NCBI RefSeq assembly: GCF_032854445.1
Contig: NC_088295.1
Coordinates: 51,503,249-51,567,248 of the forward strand
Source: Liolophura sinensis
Taxonomy: Eukaryota; Mollusca; Polyplacophora; Chitonida; Chitonidae
Reading direction: 5' to 3'
Length of the DNA stretch: 64,000 nucleotides
In this document: piece by piece, positions 34,780 to 47,350 of the stretch
Numbering within the stretch: position 1 is the stretch's first letter
Layout: every line of letters begins with the position of its first letter
Translations under genes and position numbers: made by a program
Notes under the pieces: generated by a model
Seen by the model: the letters and a program-made list of their open reading frames with translations, nothing else
Told to the model about the DNA's origin: nothing
Database searches by the model: none

Positions 34780-37700
34780 GCAAGAAAAAGATTACCCCGG
34801 GCATGAGTTCTCTACCAAGGTAAAACTCTCCCCGCCACGGTGCAAAGGAAAAATGCTCGAGCATGGCGTTAATCATTCAAATAAAGAAAATATTAACTGT
34901 AACGTTGAAGATTCCGTGAACGGAAAAAGTGTATGGAAGAAATAACTTTTTTTTTTTTTTATAAGGTGCATCAATTTCAGTAATCGATTAGACGAAGCCA
35001 CCGTTCTCGCTATTTGATTTTCCATACAATCTCCAAATTCTGCATACATCATCTGTTAATATACATGAATGCGCTAAGGTGTGTCGAGCAAACCGATCTG
35101 ATGGCATTGCGTTTATTTATCGGACTGGTGTTTTAAGCCGTAATATTTGGATGTAATTGTAGGATTAGTCGTTTGCCTATATATCTTGTTACACGTACCA
35201 GGGCAGGCCCAGTTGTACCATGTAGATTTCAAAATAACCCCAGAGCAGTGAGAAGACCATAGCTTGGAAAAGGAAAAGAATTCCCCGCTTACGAATCGTT
35301 TACCAGTCGGTTCCACGCGGTGTACAAACACCATATTCTCTGACGTTATGCTGTGGTGCTTGTGTACTACTACTGTGCTTTACAATGACACAGTGTTGGA
35401 AACCGCTCCATATTAGAGAGAGAAAACCCAAAATAAGAGCGCGTACAACGCTTGAACGGGCCTGTTTTAGGGTATGTTAGGTTTCCCATTGCCCTGAAGG
35501 TGTGAAAGCAAGGTCGTAAATATTTTGACATGAAACCCTACCTTAGATTACGTTTCTGGAATAAAAATCGCCCAAGCCTAGCACGGACACTGCTATATAG
35601 CATCGCCCAGCTTTGATGCAATCTGCATCCATGCAGACCATTTCACTTTACCACGAACAGCTTAGACCCATCCTTATATTTGTAACGATTGCCTAAGTCA
35701 TGCCAAGGGTAGGTATGCCAAAGTCAGCATCTTTAACCGGTAACCCAGCCGTTTAAACTTAATTTGAATCGAACAAGTCGAACTTCAGAAAACTCTCCGC
35801 AAGGTATGTGCTAATTTTTATAAAGATTAAACTGTCGACAACGTCCAACACGTCCGCTCGTGAATCTTGAAATAAGGGCATTCCAGGTCCAGGATTCCAA
35901 GACCCATTTCCAAAACTACCTTAAAGGAAATCAAGACCGTATAAAAATGAAGTAATATTATGAGAGGGGCTATCGAAAACTGTCTTATTCTTCCCCTGAA
36001 TTAAATGCAATCCAAATTTCGAATAGTAAAGTGGACCCTGATGGAGGTAAAAAGACACGACGCCACATTTCACCTGTTACGTGTGACCATTTGCCAACTA
36101 TCAGAACTATGTCGCCGCTGCTCTGGTTTTTCTCTGCAGCAGTCTTGGTATAAACCAAACTGTCAGTGACAAGTTACCTTGATTACCCTTTTTCCTTTAT
36201 ATTCATATACAGGTGAAAGTTTAAGAAAATTAAAACAGAGGATCATTTACTTGTGGTTCCGGCAGAGCTATTCCGGCATTAAATGATTAAGACATCAGCT
36301 GTATGGTTTATAAAACCCGCAATATTAAATGAAAGTATTTCACGTATAGTTTTCAGCTTTGTGATGAGCTTAACTTCATTTTCAGTTCTTTTTTAAACAA
36401 CATTTACCATATATAAGAAACAATTAGTTATAATTCATGTCGGTATAACTTGTAAGAGGAAAGGCTGATGTTTTAGTCAGGACATCCAAGCCCAATACGA
36501 ATAGAGACCTCTCAAAGTATAGCGCTTTTATTGCAGCTGTTCACAAAAGCATGTTGATCTAGATACTCATACGTCCCCATTGTCCGAACTGAATGAATGA
36601 TTCGGATTAAACGTCACTTTGGCCATGTTTCGGCCTTGTCGTGCGTGGCGAGAACAAGCTAGAACCAAAAAAATGGCTGTGACAAGAAAAAATATTAACT
36701 ATTAGAGGCCCTTAAAAAGAAGCTAAAATAAACAAAATCAGTTGAAGTTCGAAATACACATTACATTTTGTCGTTATACGACATCTTTACATGTTTAAGA
36801 TACCTTTAAATATCTAACTACAGCATTTCCAGCAAGGCAGTCAAGCAGTTGAAACTATCAGCGGTCAGATGGCACCCACTCCACGGTCAGACGGCAACCC
36901 CACCCCCCCACCAACACAAACACACAAAATTATCTTTTAAATGACATGGAACTGTAGATATGTAGAGCTCTAGGTAGTCGCCTTTACACCAAACCTTCCT
37001 ATATAGGCCTGGTGTTCTGTTATACTCAACCAAAGGCCCAACGAGGAGGATTTAAACGGAATTAAAACATGTACAAAACAGAAACGATCAGCGTTTTGAA
37101 GGCACTGTCAATATATTTAAGACGTTGATAAACACAATAGCAAACAGTCCTATAAGATAAATTACGATTTACGTGCGTCTGCATGTCTACTGTAAAGAAA
37201 TATAGGCCTAATAATTATTTTTTTTCATAATTTTCATGTAAAAATTTTTTTTTCGCATGCACATCAATCGTAATTTATAACTTTTTTTTAATTACTTTTT
37301 AAGAAGATAAACCTACTTTACAATTCTTCTAAAAGCACATAATTATAATCAAAGTTTCAGGCAAAATTTTATCAAACCAAGTATTCCTAAGACCTTCTGA
37401 TGGCATAAGATATCGTTAATGTCGCAATCTAGTGTCATTCTCAAGTCAATACCCTCGGCTCTGGAGAATATTAAACTGCACGGTATTGTAAAAGTCGCTG
37501 TTGTGAGAATGTCCTAAAATATCAGCGTCACAAACTATATAAATTTCCATAAATACCAAACAGGGATATACTAATATACCCACGTTTGAATTAACGTTTG
37601 AATTAACGCCTGAACTTCGGTATTAAAGCAAGGCTATATACCAGGCGAGGTTGAATATAAGGTACATTCGCGGAAGTCCACGGGTGGTAACATTGTTCAA

Positions 37701-38018
37701 GGCAGCTGCTTTTGCCGGGGGAGTGTTGGAAACGTTCACATGGATCACATGAGTCTCTTGTTTCCCAGCTTCTTCCTCCTCTTCAATCCGGACATCCAGA
37801 AGGACGGCGCCGCTACCGTCTCCGATGTGACAGTCACCTCACGCGGCATGGCATGGCATGGCGTGGCGTGGCGTGGCCTGGTTCTCATACTTAACAGATT
37901 ATTGGACTCAGACCTGTAGTTTGTTCAGTTCTCTTCCCATTTGACACAAAGTACAGGGTGAACAGAACGTTAGCATTATGCAGTCATCGCAAATAGAGCC
38001 CTGTAGAAGAAAAACGCA
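34780..38018. other. no recognised gene; GC-richer patch 37680-37900
   Basis: A CCCCACCCCCC tract lies near 36900 and a possible family-3-like tail remnant at 36591-36650. The patch 37680-37900 is GC-rich and open in one frame on each strand but matches nothing I know. Confidence 0.4.
37845..37880. repeat. short GGCRTGGC tandem tract
   Basis: Five-base units (ggcat, then ggcgt) repeat seven to eight times. Confidence 0.8.
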
Positions 38019-38032
38019 CGTACGCATCAGCT

Positions 38033-38294
38033 TTATTTATTTGATTGGTATTTTACGCCGTACTCAAGAATATTTCACTTATACGACGGCGGCCAGCATT
38101 AATGTTGGAAGGAAACCGTGAAGAGCTCGGCGGAACCCACGACCATCCGCAGGTTGCTTGCAGACCTCAACACTTACGGCCGGAGAGGAAGCCAGCATAA
38201 GCTGGACTTGAACTCACAGCGACCGCATTGGTGAGAGGCTCCTGGGTCATTACGCTGCGCTAGCGCGCTAACCAACCGAGCCATGGAGGCCCCT
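38033..38294 (-). mobile_element. full-length family-1 SINE with 14-bp target duplication
   Basis: All parts are present: T/A tail, hairpin tail, central domain, and the tRNA-like head with the gctagcgcgctaacc palindrome. Exact 14-bp flanks cgtacgcatcagct at 38019-38032 and 38295-38308 fix the element ends. Confidence 0.95.
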
Positions 38295-38308
38295 CGTACG
38301 CATCAGCT

Positions 38309-38949
38309 CATTCGTTCAGCATAACTTAACGTCTCCATTGGGATCCCCATATACCATACATTCTTTGAGAATATTTTTCCAAGATTTGCTACCATATAAG
38401 TTCTATCGCTATCCTTCGTTCCAATGCATTTCCCTTATCATATTTTATGATTATATTCAATTTTAAATATTTTAAAATATTCTTATCTAAGACTGTGTAT
38501 GTGTTTTTAGTTCAACCACACACTCAACCTGTTGCGTTGACCTAACGTCCCCTGATCAAAATGTTAAGCTGAAATAGTATCCCTCAGCATCTAAGATTGT
38601 GATGACAATAACCAGACCTGTGGCGCACCGCTTAAAATGACCCAGGGCATATCCCTCAGTCAAACCCGTGGCACATCGCTTCAACTTAACTGCGGCACAT
38701 CGCTTGATCAGAACTGTCACTGTTGCAGTCAGGAGTGTAGAGTGGTTGTCAGGTTTATAGATGATGGGAACCGTAGTATGGCCGAAGTGATCCACCGACC
38801 TTCGGCAGGTATCCGACAAACCTCTGACAAAGCCATAGTCGAACCAGTGGGAGCAGTGTATTGGAGCCTGCGACATCACTGGCCAATTGGCAGTCATGCC
38901 AGTGTAGAGAAAACAACTCTGTGGGCGACTGAGCTAACGAAAGCTTCAG
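38309..38949. other. no recognised gene; short internal repeats at 38610-38710
   Basis: At 38610-38710 the phrase gtggcacatcgctt recurs three to four times with spacing near 30-40 bp. The open frames on both strands across it are unrecognised. Confidence 0.4.
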
Positions 38950-38963
38950 TTCATAAATAAGAC

Positions 38964-39223
38964 TTTATTCACTTATTTGATTGGTGTTTTACTCCGTACT
39001 CAAGAATATTTCACTTATACGACGGCGGCCAGCATTATGGCGGGAAGAAACCGGGCATAGCCCGGGGGAAACCCACGACCATCCGCAAGTCGTTCGCAGA
39101 CCTTCCCAATTAGGGCCGGAAAGGAAACTCGAGCTGGACTTGAAGTCGCAGCGACCGCATTGGCGAGAGGCTCCAGGGTTATTACGCTGCGCTAGCGCGC
39201 TAACCAACTGCCACGGAGATCTC
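38964..39223 (-). mobile_element. full-length family-1 SINE with 14-bp target duplication
   Basis: Flanks ttcataaataagac (38950-38963) and ttcacaaataagac (39224-39237) differ at one base. It lies just downstream of the last PLAC8-like exon (39300) on that gene's strand. Confidence 0.95.
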
Positions 39224-39299
39224 TTCACAAATAAGACATCACGTTCCAAGGAGGATCTAAATTAAACTACATCTGAGCAATTTATCGATGGAGTCCTAC

Positions 39300-40971
39300 C
39301 CGGATGTTGTTTTTGACTCGTAACTTGGTGCGCAGAGCGATCATTCCGCCGGGGATGATGGGGGTAAAGCAGGACTCGGCTGATCGGGACGAGAGATGGC
39401 ACTGATAAAACAAGGGACAAAACATCGCGGCAATACCTAAAACATAGAAAACATAAAAAACGCTGAAGTGTATCAGTCTAAGTAAGGCTTTGCTATAACC
39501 ATGCCAATCATGAAATAGATTTTTAAGCAATGTGAGAATCAAAGACACAAAGTAAGATGTTGATATTATATCAAAATATTATTTCTAAAAATAAAAAAAC
39601 ATTTACAGCTGTATGCTTACAATAGGGGAGTTTCGAGGTCAAGCCCATTTTTCACTAGCGGTAAAAAAAAACAAACTTTTGTTTCCATTTATTTATCATT
39701 AACCGGTCTCACTGTGTACAATTATCACCACTTTTCTTTAGGAACTTTTCACAAACGCTCAATTTCCTTCATCTTTAAATCTTTTTGTTTAAACATTCTG
39801 CGACGCCTGGCATACTTTAGTAAAGGTGACTAAGCATTTTGACAGGTTACATGATACAGTGGGACATTTTTAACGGCTCGATAAAAGAAAAGGGTTCCCA
39901 GAATGGAAACTACCCTCTTTATCTCATTCAAGAGACTCCGACCAAGAGATCCCAGTCGACATGTTCTTTTTAGTAGATATTCCTCCTAATCAAATAGGCC
40001 TATGCGTGTAAAACGTACGGTTTATTCTAGAAGTCTTAGAATTTAAGACTTTAATCTTTGCATTTCAGAGTTAAACAATAGAAAGCTTTTGTTTGCGTAA
40101 TGCAACCTATCATAACGGTTGATTCAACGCTGCAAAATGTACTTTAGAAAAATAGAATAATTCAAGGGGGAAAAGATAAGGAGGCCTGTCAATGTTGCCA
40201 ACTTACATCCGGAGCAATCGTCGAAACAGCCGCATGTGCCAGTACTCCAGTCTCTACTAGCCTCCACCACCGGGGCTTGGGAGGTCATGATCACCTGAGT
40301 TTGCTAAAAGTAAAAGCCTTAATCACAATTCATCGTTGCACAGTGTTGTACATGTATTATTGGATTGATTTTTTTATTTATTGGTGTTTTACGCCTTACT
40401 CAAGTGAAATATAAGTGAATATTTCACTTATACGACGGCGGCCAGCATTGTGGTGGGAGGAAACCGGGCAGAGCCCGGGGGAATCCCACGACCATCCGCA
40501 GGTTGTTTGCAGACCTTCCCACGTACGGCTGGAGAGGAAGCCAGCATGAGCTGGACTTGAACTCACCGCGACCGCATTGGTGAGAGACTTCTGGGTCATT
40601 ACGCCGCGCTAGCGCGCTAACCGACTGAGCCACGGAGGCCCTTGTATTATTGGAAGTGAAGAACAAAGTTTCAGAGTGAGAAAACCATGGCGAAGTTCTG
40701 TCAAATGCCGGTTTAGCATGCAAAAAATAGATAGCCTAGATATTTCTGATATGAAATTATAAATTTTAGACTAGGCAATTCGAATCTCAATCCATATAGA
40801 CCAACATTCCAGCGAGTGGGAAAGCCTAGATTTTAACATTTTAACTCCTGTATCAGCATTACTGTAATGACTGAGCCGATAATCTATCCTCTACTGTACC
40901 CTCTATATACACTACTGGGCTTACATTCACGATTGGTGCTTGTTGAAGGTGGTTGTTATTGACGGGATGGC
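39300..40971 (-). CDS. PLAC8/cornifelin-like cysteine-rich protein, three internal exons
   Basis: Minus-strand exons are 40971-40925 (HPVNNNHLQQAPIVN), 40303-40207 (QTQVIMTSQAPVVEASRDWS, then TGTCGCFDDCSG) and 39436-39300 (CIAAMFCPLFYQC… PGGMIALRTKLRVKNNIR). All have AG/GT borders and the phases join exactly (the Cys after SG is split t|gt). The order DWSTGxCGCFDDC, CPLFYQC, then PGGxxALRTKLR is that of the PLAC8 domain as in cornifelin. Known members are small cysteine-rich proteins (about 110-150 residues) linked to membranes, epithelia or metal handling; the exact role is unknown here. The usual next exon, with a GSICxDC-type block, should lie below 39300 and was not found down to about 31 kb. 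The first exon is also missing. One SINE sits in an intron (40365-40642). Confidence 0.85.
40365..40642 (-). mobile_element. full-length family-1 SINE in PLAC8-like intron
   Basis: Exact 12-bp flanks tgtattattgga at 40353-40364 and 40643-40654. The tail carries an extra near-palindromic piece (aagtgaaatataagtgaata) that duplicates part of the loop in inverted order. Confidence 0.95.
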
Positions 40972-41863
40972 CTGAAAAAGAAGAAAGTAAGAAACAATTC
41001 ACTAAGATTCAAACTGGAAATGTAGAGATTTCCTGTACAGCAATTTATTTTTGTTTGGCGTCGCGTTCAGCGAGATGGTATCTTCATTCAATGCCGTAAT
41101 TCTTAACGCGCTACCTCAGTAGAAGGACATGCCGAAAATGACAGAAAAAGCACCTCACTTTGTCACGGAATATACCGACATAGGCCTAAGGGACTCATTA
41201 TTGTAGAATAGAGAGTATAGCTCTTCTGATTTTTAGGGCAGATCATAAAAGTTCTGCCAAATTCTGCTTGTGGGCTTTGCTGTCGTTAGAATTACGTACA
41301 CCAGATCATTTAGAACGTTTGCAATACTACCGAACAGTATGAAGATTTCACAAAAACACTTATATAAAATGTTCCATTTTGGCTACCGTTTGGGGCGGCA
41401 GGGCTCTCTTCATGACCGATGGTTATGTAGCAATGTTCACGTACTTGAAGCAATCCTCGGAATGACACCATTGACGCAATGCTATCGCTACGTACGCACG
41501 ACGACAGATCCAGCCCCGTGAAACCAAACGTATAGCCTGGACTCTAAAAAGAAGCCAGTGTTATTCATGTAGATTGACCAAAGAATTAAGCAATTCGTGA
41601 GGACTGGGATGCTGTTTACGAGTTCATTTTTCCACGGTCACGTACTTGTACTGATCTCTCATTTGTTAAGAATGAATGGGGACACGTTCGTGTTACGTAC
41701 ACAAAAATGCGGGTAAATGAAGGAAGACGTTCTTCATTATAATCTGTCATCCACGAGTGTTCTGCGCTCAACTGTTTCGCGTTTCATACATATCTCAGAA
41801 AGTCATCTCTTTGTTGTGGAAAGCTCTGGAAGCTTCGAATTTCCATCAGTGTTGAGTCTGTAG

Positions 41864-44401
41864 AGGGTTGCTTATACTTACATACCACTGGAGCTACCTA
41901 TGGACAGAATGTATCTTTAGACGTGATGAGGACAGATGAACATGGTAAGAGTTGATTTCGCATGTGTGTGTGTCACATGCTTTTGTCACATGCTTTTGTC
42001 ACATGGACTACAGCTAAAAGTGTCTCCTTCATATCTGACCAGCCTCACTGAAGGAAGCATGAATGAAATGACCTAAGTAGTAACACATAACACAGCACCT
42101 TAGTCTTTACTATATTCCATCAGGATATACTATATGCCAACTTTAAACCTAAATCATTTATTCATTTCAAATACTTACCGGGTGCCTGCTGCATTGTGCT
42201 GATTTGTTACTGGACGACTTTAGGGTCCCTGTGATCTTGGTTGAATTTTGGTTCTAAATCTCCTGTTGTTGTTGTAGGAAGTTTTCGTTATTCCAAGAAT
42301 GCAGAATTGTACTTAAAGGGAGACAAAACAGAGCAGGAGACCCCTGTAGGCAGAAGAAACGAAGAATTTCTGAAAAGTAAGTCAGTTGGCGTTCTTTAGT
42401 GTTCCTCGGGAGTTAGACCTCAGCATTCGCCAAACCGTGCTCAACTGCAAAGCATGTTTGAATGCCATCACAGCTGACAGAAGGGTAACCAATCAAAGCG
42501 ACGCTACCATCGACTAACCGACATTTTTGCTCTCAACAGTCAGACGATAGCTTTTTCTTTTTTAAGATACATAACACTGTGTGTCGTCTTACACCAAGAA
42601 CTTACGTTTGATGATTATTTTCAATCAAACTCTGAAATTCCCTTAAGAACACAGAAAGTAATTGTTGAACGATTATAGGCTCTCGATGATGAAGAAAATT
42701 TTTATTTGATGGTGAAATACACATTCTTCGTACGGTTAAAATTTTGGACTTCGTTTACTCACTCAGTCATAAGGAATCAGGTCGCTATTCAGTGGCTGCT
42801 GTTCTCATATAATGGTGAGTAGAAAGCATATAACTGATAGCATGCGTTACGAGCGCGTGGAATTCATGGAGCCATCACAGTTGACAAGGACTACCTTCCC
42901 TTCCTGCTGACGGTCAATATGTATTTCACACACAGTATTCCTTACATCTGCTTATAATCTTCAGCGTAAGCTTATCGATGTAATTGTTTTAAAACACCTA
43001 CATACAACCCACCTACCTACAACATCTACACAAAGCCACCAACAAACACCTACACAAACCCACACCAAACACCTACACAAAGCCACCAACAAACACCTAC
43101 TCGAACCCATCAACAAACACTTACACAGACCCACCAACAAAACACCTACACAAACGCACCAACAAACACCTAAACAAACGCACCAACAAACGCCTACTCG
43201 AACCCACCAACAAACACCTACCCAAATTCACCAACTAACACCTACACAAACCCACCAACAAACACCTGCACGAACCCACCAACAAACACCTACACGGACC
43301 CACCATCAAACACCTACTCGAACCCACAAACACCTACACAAACCCATCAACAAACACGTACACAAACCCACCAACAAACACCAACTTCAGCCTACCAAAA
43401 AATACCAACTTCAGCCCACAAACAAACACCTACACAAACCCTCCAATAAACATCTACTCGAACCCACAAACAACACCTACACAAACCCACCAACAAACAC
43501 CTGCTTGAATCCACAAACATCTACACAAACCCACCAACAAACACCTGTTTGAACCCACAAACACCTACACAAACCCATCAACAAACACATACCCATCAAC
43601 AAACACCTACACAAACCCACCAACAAACACCTACACAAACCCACCAAACCCACCAACAAACATCTACTTGAACTGACAAACAAATACCTACACAAACCTA
43701 CCAACAAACACCTACACAAACCCACCAAAAACACCTACTCGAACCCACAAACAAACACCTACATAAACTCACCAACAAACACCTGCTTGAACCCACAAAC
43801 AACACCTACACAAACCCACCAACAAACACCTGCTTGAACCCACAAACACCTACACAAACCCATCAACAAACACATACCCATCAACAAACACCTACACAAA
43901 CCCACCAACAAACTTTTACTTGAACTCACAAACAAATACCTACACAAACCTACCAACAAACACCTACACAAACCCACCAAAAACACCTACTCGAACTAAC
44001 AAACAAACACCTACATAAACCCACCAACAAACACCTGCTTGAACCCACAAACACCTACTCAAAACCACCAACAAACAGCTGCTTGAACCCACAAACACCT
44101 ACACAAACCCTCCAACAAACGCATACACAAACCCAACAACAAACACCTACACAAACACCTACACAAACCCACCAACAAACACCTACTCAAGTTGAAGACT
44201 TTTTTAACGCGGTTGTGTAAATGGATACTCGAGGATTTATCAGTAATTGCTAAGCAGCATACTGTCGATACTTTATCTGTGATTACCTCAACTAAACCTC
44301 CTTCCCAATCCATTCGTTAATCTTTAGATCAGTATCAATGGCGGGCATCAAATCATGATTGCACAATGCTAGTGCTCCATGGTCACTATCTGGTACCGTA
44401 A
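41864..44401 (+). CDS. possible unrecognised gene, four phase-consistent 3' exons
   Basis: Four segments with good borders join in phase: 41864-41944 (or from 41799), 42278-42376, 42767-42814 and a terminal 44328-44401 (stop TAA 44399-44401). Donors are GTAAGA, GTAAGT and GTGAGT; acceptors GTTGTAG, ACTCAG and a pyrimidine-rich TCTTTAG. Every join falls in phase 1. The protein reads …TTGATYGQNVSLDVMRT, DEHGSFRYSKNAELYLKG, …RRNEEFLKIIRNQVAIQW, LLFSYNDQYQW… to HGHYLVP. I recognise no family. An open frame in the same frame at 41590-41739 (…VYEFIFPR…) also looks protein-like but cannot be joined in phase. The third intron holds the 24-bp array. The case rests only on splice grammar and phase, so it may be wrong. 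Confidence 0.4.
42990..44195. repeat. ~24-bp minisatellite, ~50 copies
   Basis: Units of cccaccaacaaacacctaca plus caaa, with variants ctcgaa, cttgaa and shortened forms. Two longer blocks (about 43480-43740 and 43765-43990) are close copies of each other, a recent duplication of some 280 bp within the array. Confidence 0.92.
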
Positions 44402-45226
44402 TTGTATTGTCATTTCATAGAACAACTTACACAGTTAGGTATATATGATATATGACTAAGACATTACATTCGTTCTACCTGTTGCAAATAAGCTCAACTT
44501 CAGTATGAAAGGCAAGCGGCACCCCTACTGTTTTTTCGGTTCAATATTAAAGCCTAAAACATGTGGAAAAGCCGCTGTAGCGAGAAGATAACGGGACAAA
44601 CGGTCTCGTAATCGTCATTTCTCATCTGTATCTGGAGTACATGAACTCTTAACCCAGTGTTAATTATTATGTGTAGACGTGTGATCGATAGAGTTGCACG
44701 TTTAATGTTAAGCATAGGATGATCAAGGGCGTCTAGCGTAGCAATTATCCTGCCAATCTGAAATCCATAAATACTGATGAACTGACTGATCACTGAGCGG
44801 TGGAACATCTGTCTGCTTTACATCAAAACCGGTTTGGTACGCACTATCAAGAACAGGTGAAGAAAACATAGTTCTCCTAGAAATTCTTATCAAAACAAAC
44901 GTCAAACAACGTATAAATGTAATATCCAAAAGTTAAACATGCTGAAAAATCACTAAAGAAAGCTCGATATTTTGCTGGAAATTATCCTGTTTTAACTTAG
45001 TGTGTCATCATTCACCGCCTATACCACAGCCTGTTCCTTATCTCCTTTAATGTTTTCAATCAGCTTAGGAATATAATAACAACAAATCACTGACATTTTC
45101 GGTGAATAAACCAAAAGTTGATGCGATAAATTATGACAAAAACAATTATAGCGCGAGTGGGACCAGCATGTTTCTCCAGTATGATGGTATAGCTCGATAA
45201 TATAGTGTCAAGTTATTGTGGGCGAA
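44402..45226. other. no recognised feature
   Basis: AT-rich unique sequence. An ATTAAA near 44546 could be a poly-A signal for the possible gene ending at 44401. Confidence 0.35.
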
Positions 45227-45550
45227 GTATATCCTCTCTAAACTAGAGAACATTTTGTAAGCAGAATTGGTCTAAAAATGTTCTTACTGGAAACATTTGA
45301 CTTTCCTGCTGGAAAATCCATTCGTCGATGCAGATGCTTTTGAAACTGGTCAGTCTCTCCAATATCTAATGTGATATTGTGAATGGTGACGTATATCCAC
45401 GCTAAACTAGAGAACGTTTTGTAATCAGAATTGGTCTAAAAATGTTCTTACTGGAAACATTTGACTTTCCTACTGGAAAATCCATTCGTCGATATAGATG
45501 CTTTTGAAACTGGTCAGTCTTTCCAATATCTAATGTGATATTGTGAATGG
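45227..45550. repeat. direct duplication, two ~160-bp copies at 164-bp spacing
   Basis: 45227-45386 and 45391-45550 are nearly identical (…ctaaactagagaac, ggtctaaaaatgttcttact, ccaatatctaatgtgatatt…), with about ten differences. Confidence 0.92.
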
Positions 45551-45930
45551 CCCGGATGTACGGTTGTTATCTTTAACAAGGTGGATGACAACTGCATGTT
45601 TGGGATTATTCGGAGGATTAGGATGAGAAATGGACCCACTACAACGTGACCGTCACATCTGATTACGTCTGCTTGTATAAGATGTATGCAATAAAGGAGG
45701 CTTAAAAGATGCCTATACGAAGCCTGTCTGTTATGTCAAAAGCACCCATCACCAAATGCGTTATCGTTTCCCGACGGAATAACAGGGAACAGATCGAGCT
45801 GTAAACAAGCGTTGCCTGTTAAAACACAGCTTGGGCAGACGGATGGGCCTGTGATAAGACAATATCAGTAAATAAGTTTTAGCTTTGATTCTGGGAAAAA
45901 GACTCCATTTCACAACCTAGGGAGCAAACA
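45551..45930. other. upstream flank of the NT5E-like pseudogene
   Basis: No signal-peptide exon or promoter element was recognised. Confidence 0.4.
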
Positions 45931-47232
45931 TTGGTGTCCCACAGGACATATTCACGTGACATACACAGAGGGGCACACAGCTGACCTCTGCCCACCGATG
46001 TGTATGATGGAGGACAGCGCGATGCCAGGGACACACAGAAGGATGGATGTTTTAAAGGAATGATGAGAAGGATGTACACATTACAGGAACTGCGACATCA
46101 ATACCTTGAGAACCTTCTGATGTTGGATGCTGGAGACCAGTTTCAAGGAACTCTGTGGTTCTACGTCTACAGCGGAAAAGCCGCCGTACATTTCATGAAC
46201 AGTCTAGTATACGACGCCATGGTAAGTATGATATGATTGCATTTCTTCATTTCCTTCAATACGGTAGGCGAAATGTAACACTGTTTTCTTCTTTTTTTAA
46301 GTTTGCCCTATTTCAAGCTCGGTCAGACGTCTGCTTAAGTGTTTCGGTCGGATCTGTTTTTAAGTTTTCTACGGTAATACACGCTGAAGCAAATTTAGAA
46401 AATACAAGAATTCCTTTGTGCGCAATATGGTAGAAGTAAAATCATATTCCATTTACTCTCTTTCGCTTAACAGTCAGCAAAAATGAATATTGTTGAACGT
46501 TCCCTTGACACCCTCAGCTGCTCTCATATACCAAAGAGGTGGTCCTAATCTGTCTCCAGTATATTTCAAAGGACTAAAGAAATAAATGATCACCGGCGTC
46601 ACTAGCCATCCCTTTTTAGATAGTTACTTTTCAAACTGAATGTCGACCGCCTGATAAGCTCTCCAAACATCATAACCTCATTCATTGTGACAATTTTGAT
46701 ACCACTACAATCAGTGATAAAATTTAAAAAATCTGAAGTATTTCACGTGCTTTACGGATGTTGAATAAACTCTGTAACATATTCTTATAACTGTGTAACT
46801 ACATCATTGCAGACCATAGGACAGTGGTGTGTCTGGCCTTGCGGACTTTATGAACATGGCTTCTTCTTAGCGTTCAGCGCTAATATAGCCTACATCCAAA
46901 TGGCGACCAAAGGGTGGAAGGCCAAAGTCCAAAGGTCACACGCCTTCAGCGTAAGTGGAGAGAAAATCAGTGTAATCGGCTACACAGTAAAGCTCACGCC
47001 GATTCTCTCAATAACAGGTGAGAATAAAAACCTTCACTTTTCTAGTGCTTGTTTGTGATCACGATCGAAACTTGTTTCTAAATTACTGAGACAATATCTC
47101 ACCAAGTGCGGTACTTCCGCGCATTTCACTGTTAAGGCTGCAAAAATAAATTAACGGGGAGTCGATGTATGATGACTCCAGATGTAATGTACATAAATGA
47201 GGAATGGAGATTTGGAGAAGTTGATTAATGGC

Positions 47233-47350
47233 TGAGTTTATTTACTTATTTAATTATTTATTTATTTATTTTTCTTTTTGAGTGGTGATTTAAGCTGTGC
47301 TGAGGAATATTGTACGACTGAGTCAAATTATAATGAGGGAGGAAAGCAAA
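47233..47350 (-). repeat. degenerate family-1 SINE in pseudogene intron
   Basis: tttatttatttattt, then gagtggtgatttaagctgtg, ctgaggaatattgtacgact and ataatgagggaggaaa line up with the tail and the start of the body, heavily mutated; an A run follows. Confidence 0.6.

Noticed and set aside
37680-37900. GC-rich patch open on one frame per strand (DIQKDGAATVSDVTV on +)
   Set aside because: It looked exon-like by composition but has no clear acceptor/donor pair, no recognised domain, and ends in a GGCRT simple repeat.
38981-39265. 94-residue (+) and 86-residue (-) open frames
   Set aside because: They lie within a family-1 SINE and recur in other copies (for example 40396-40723).
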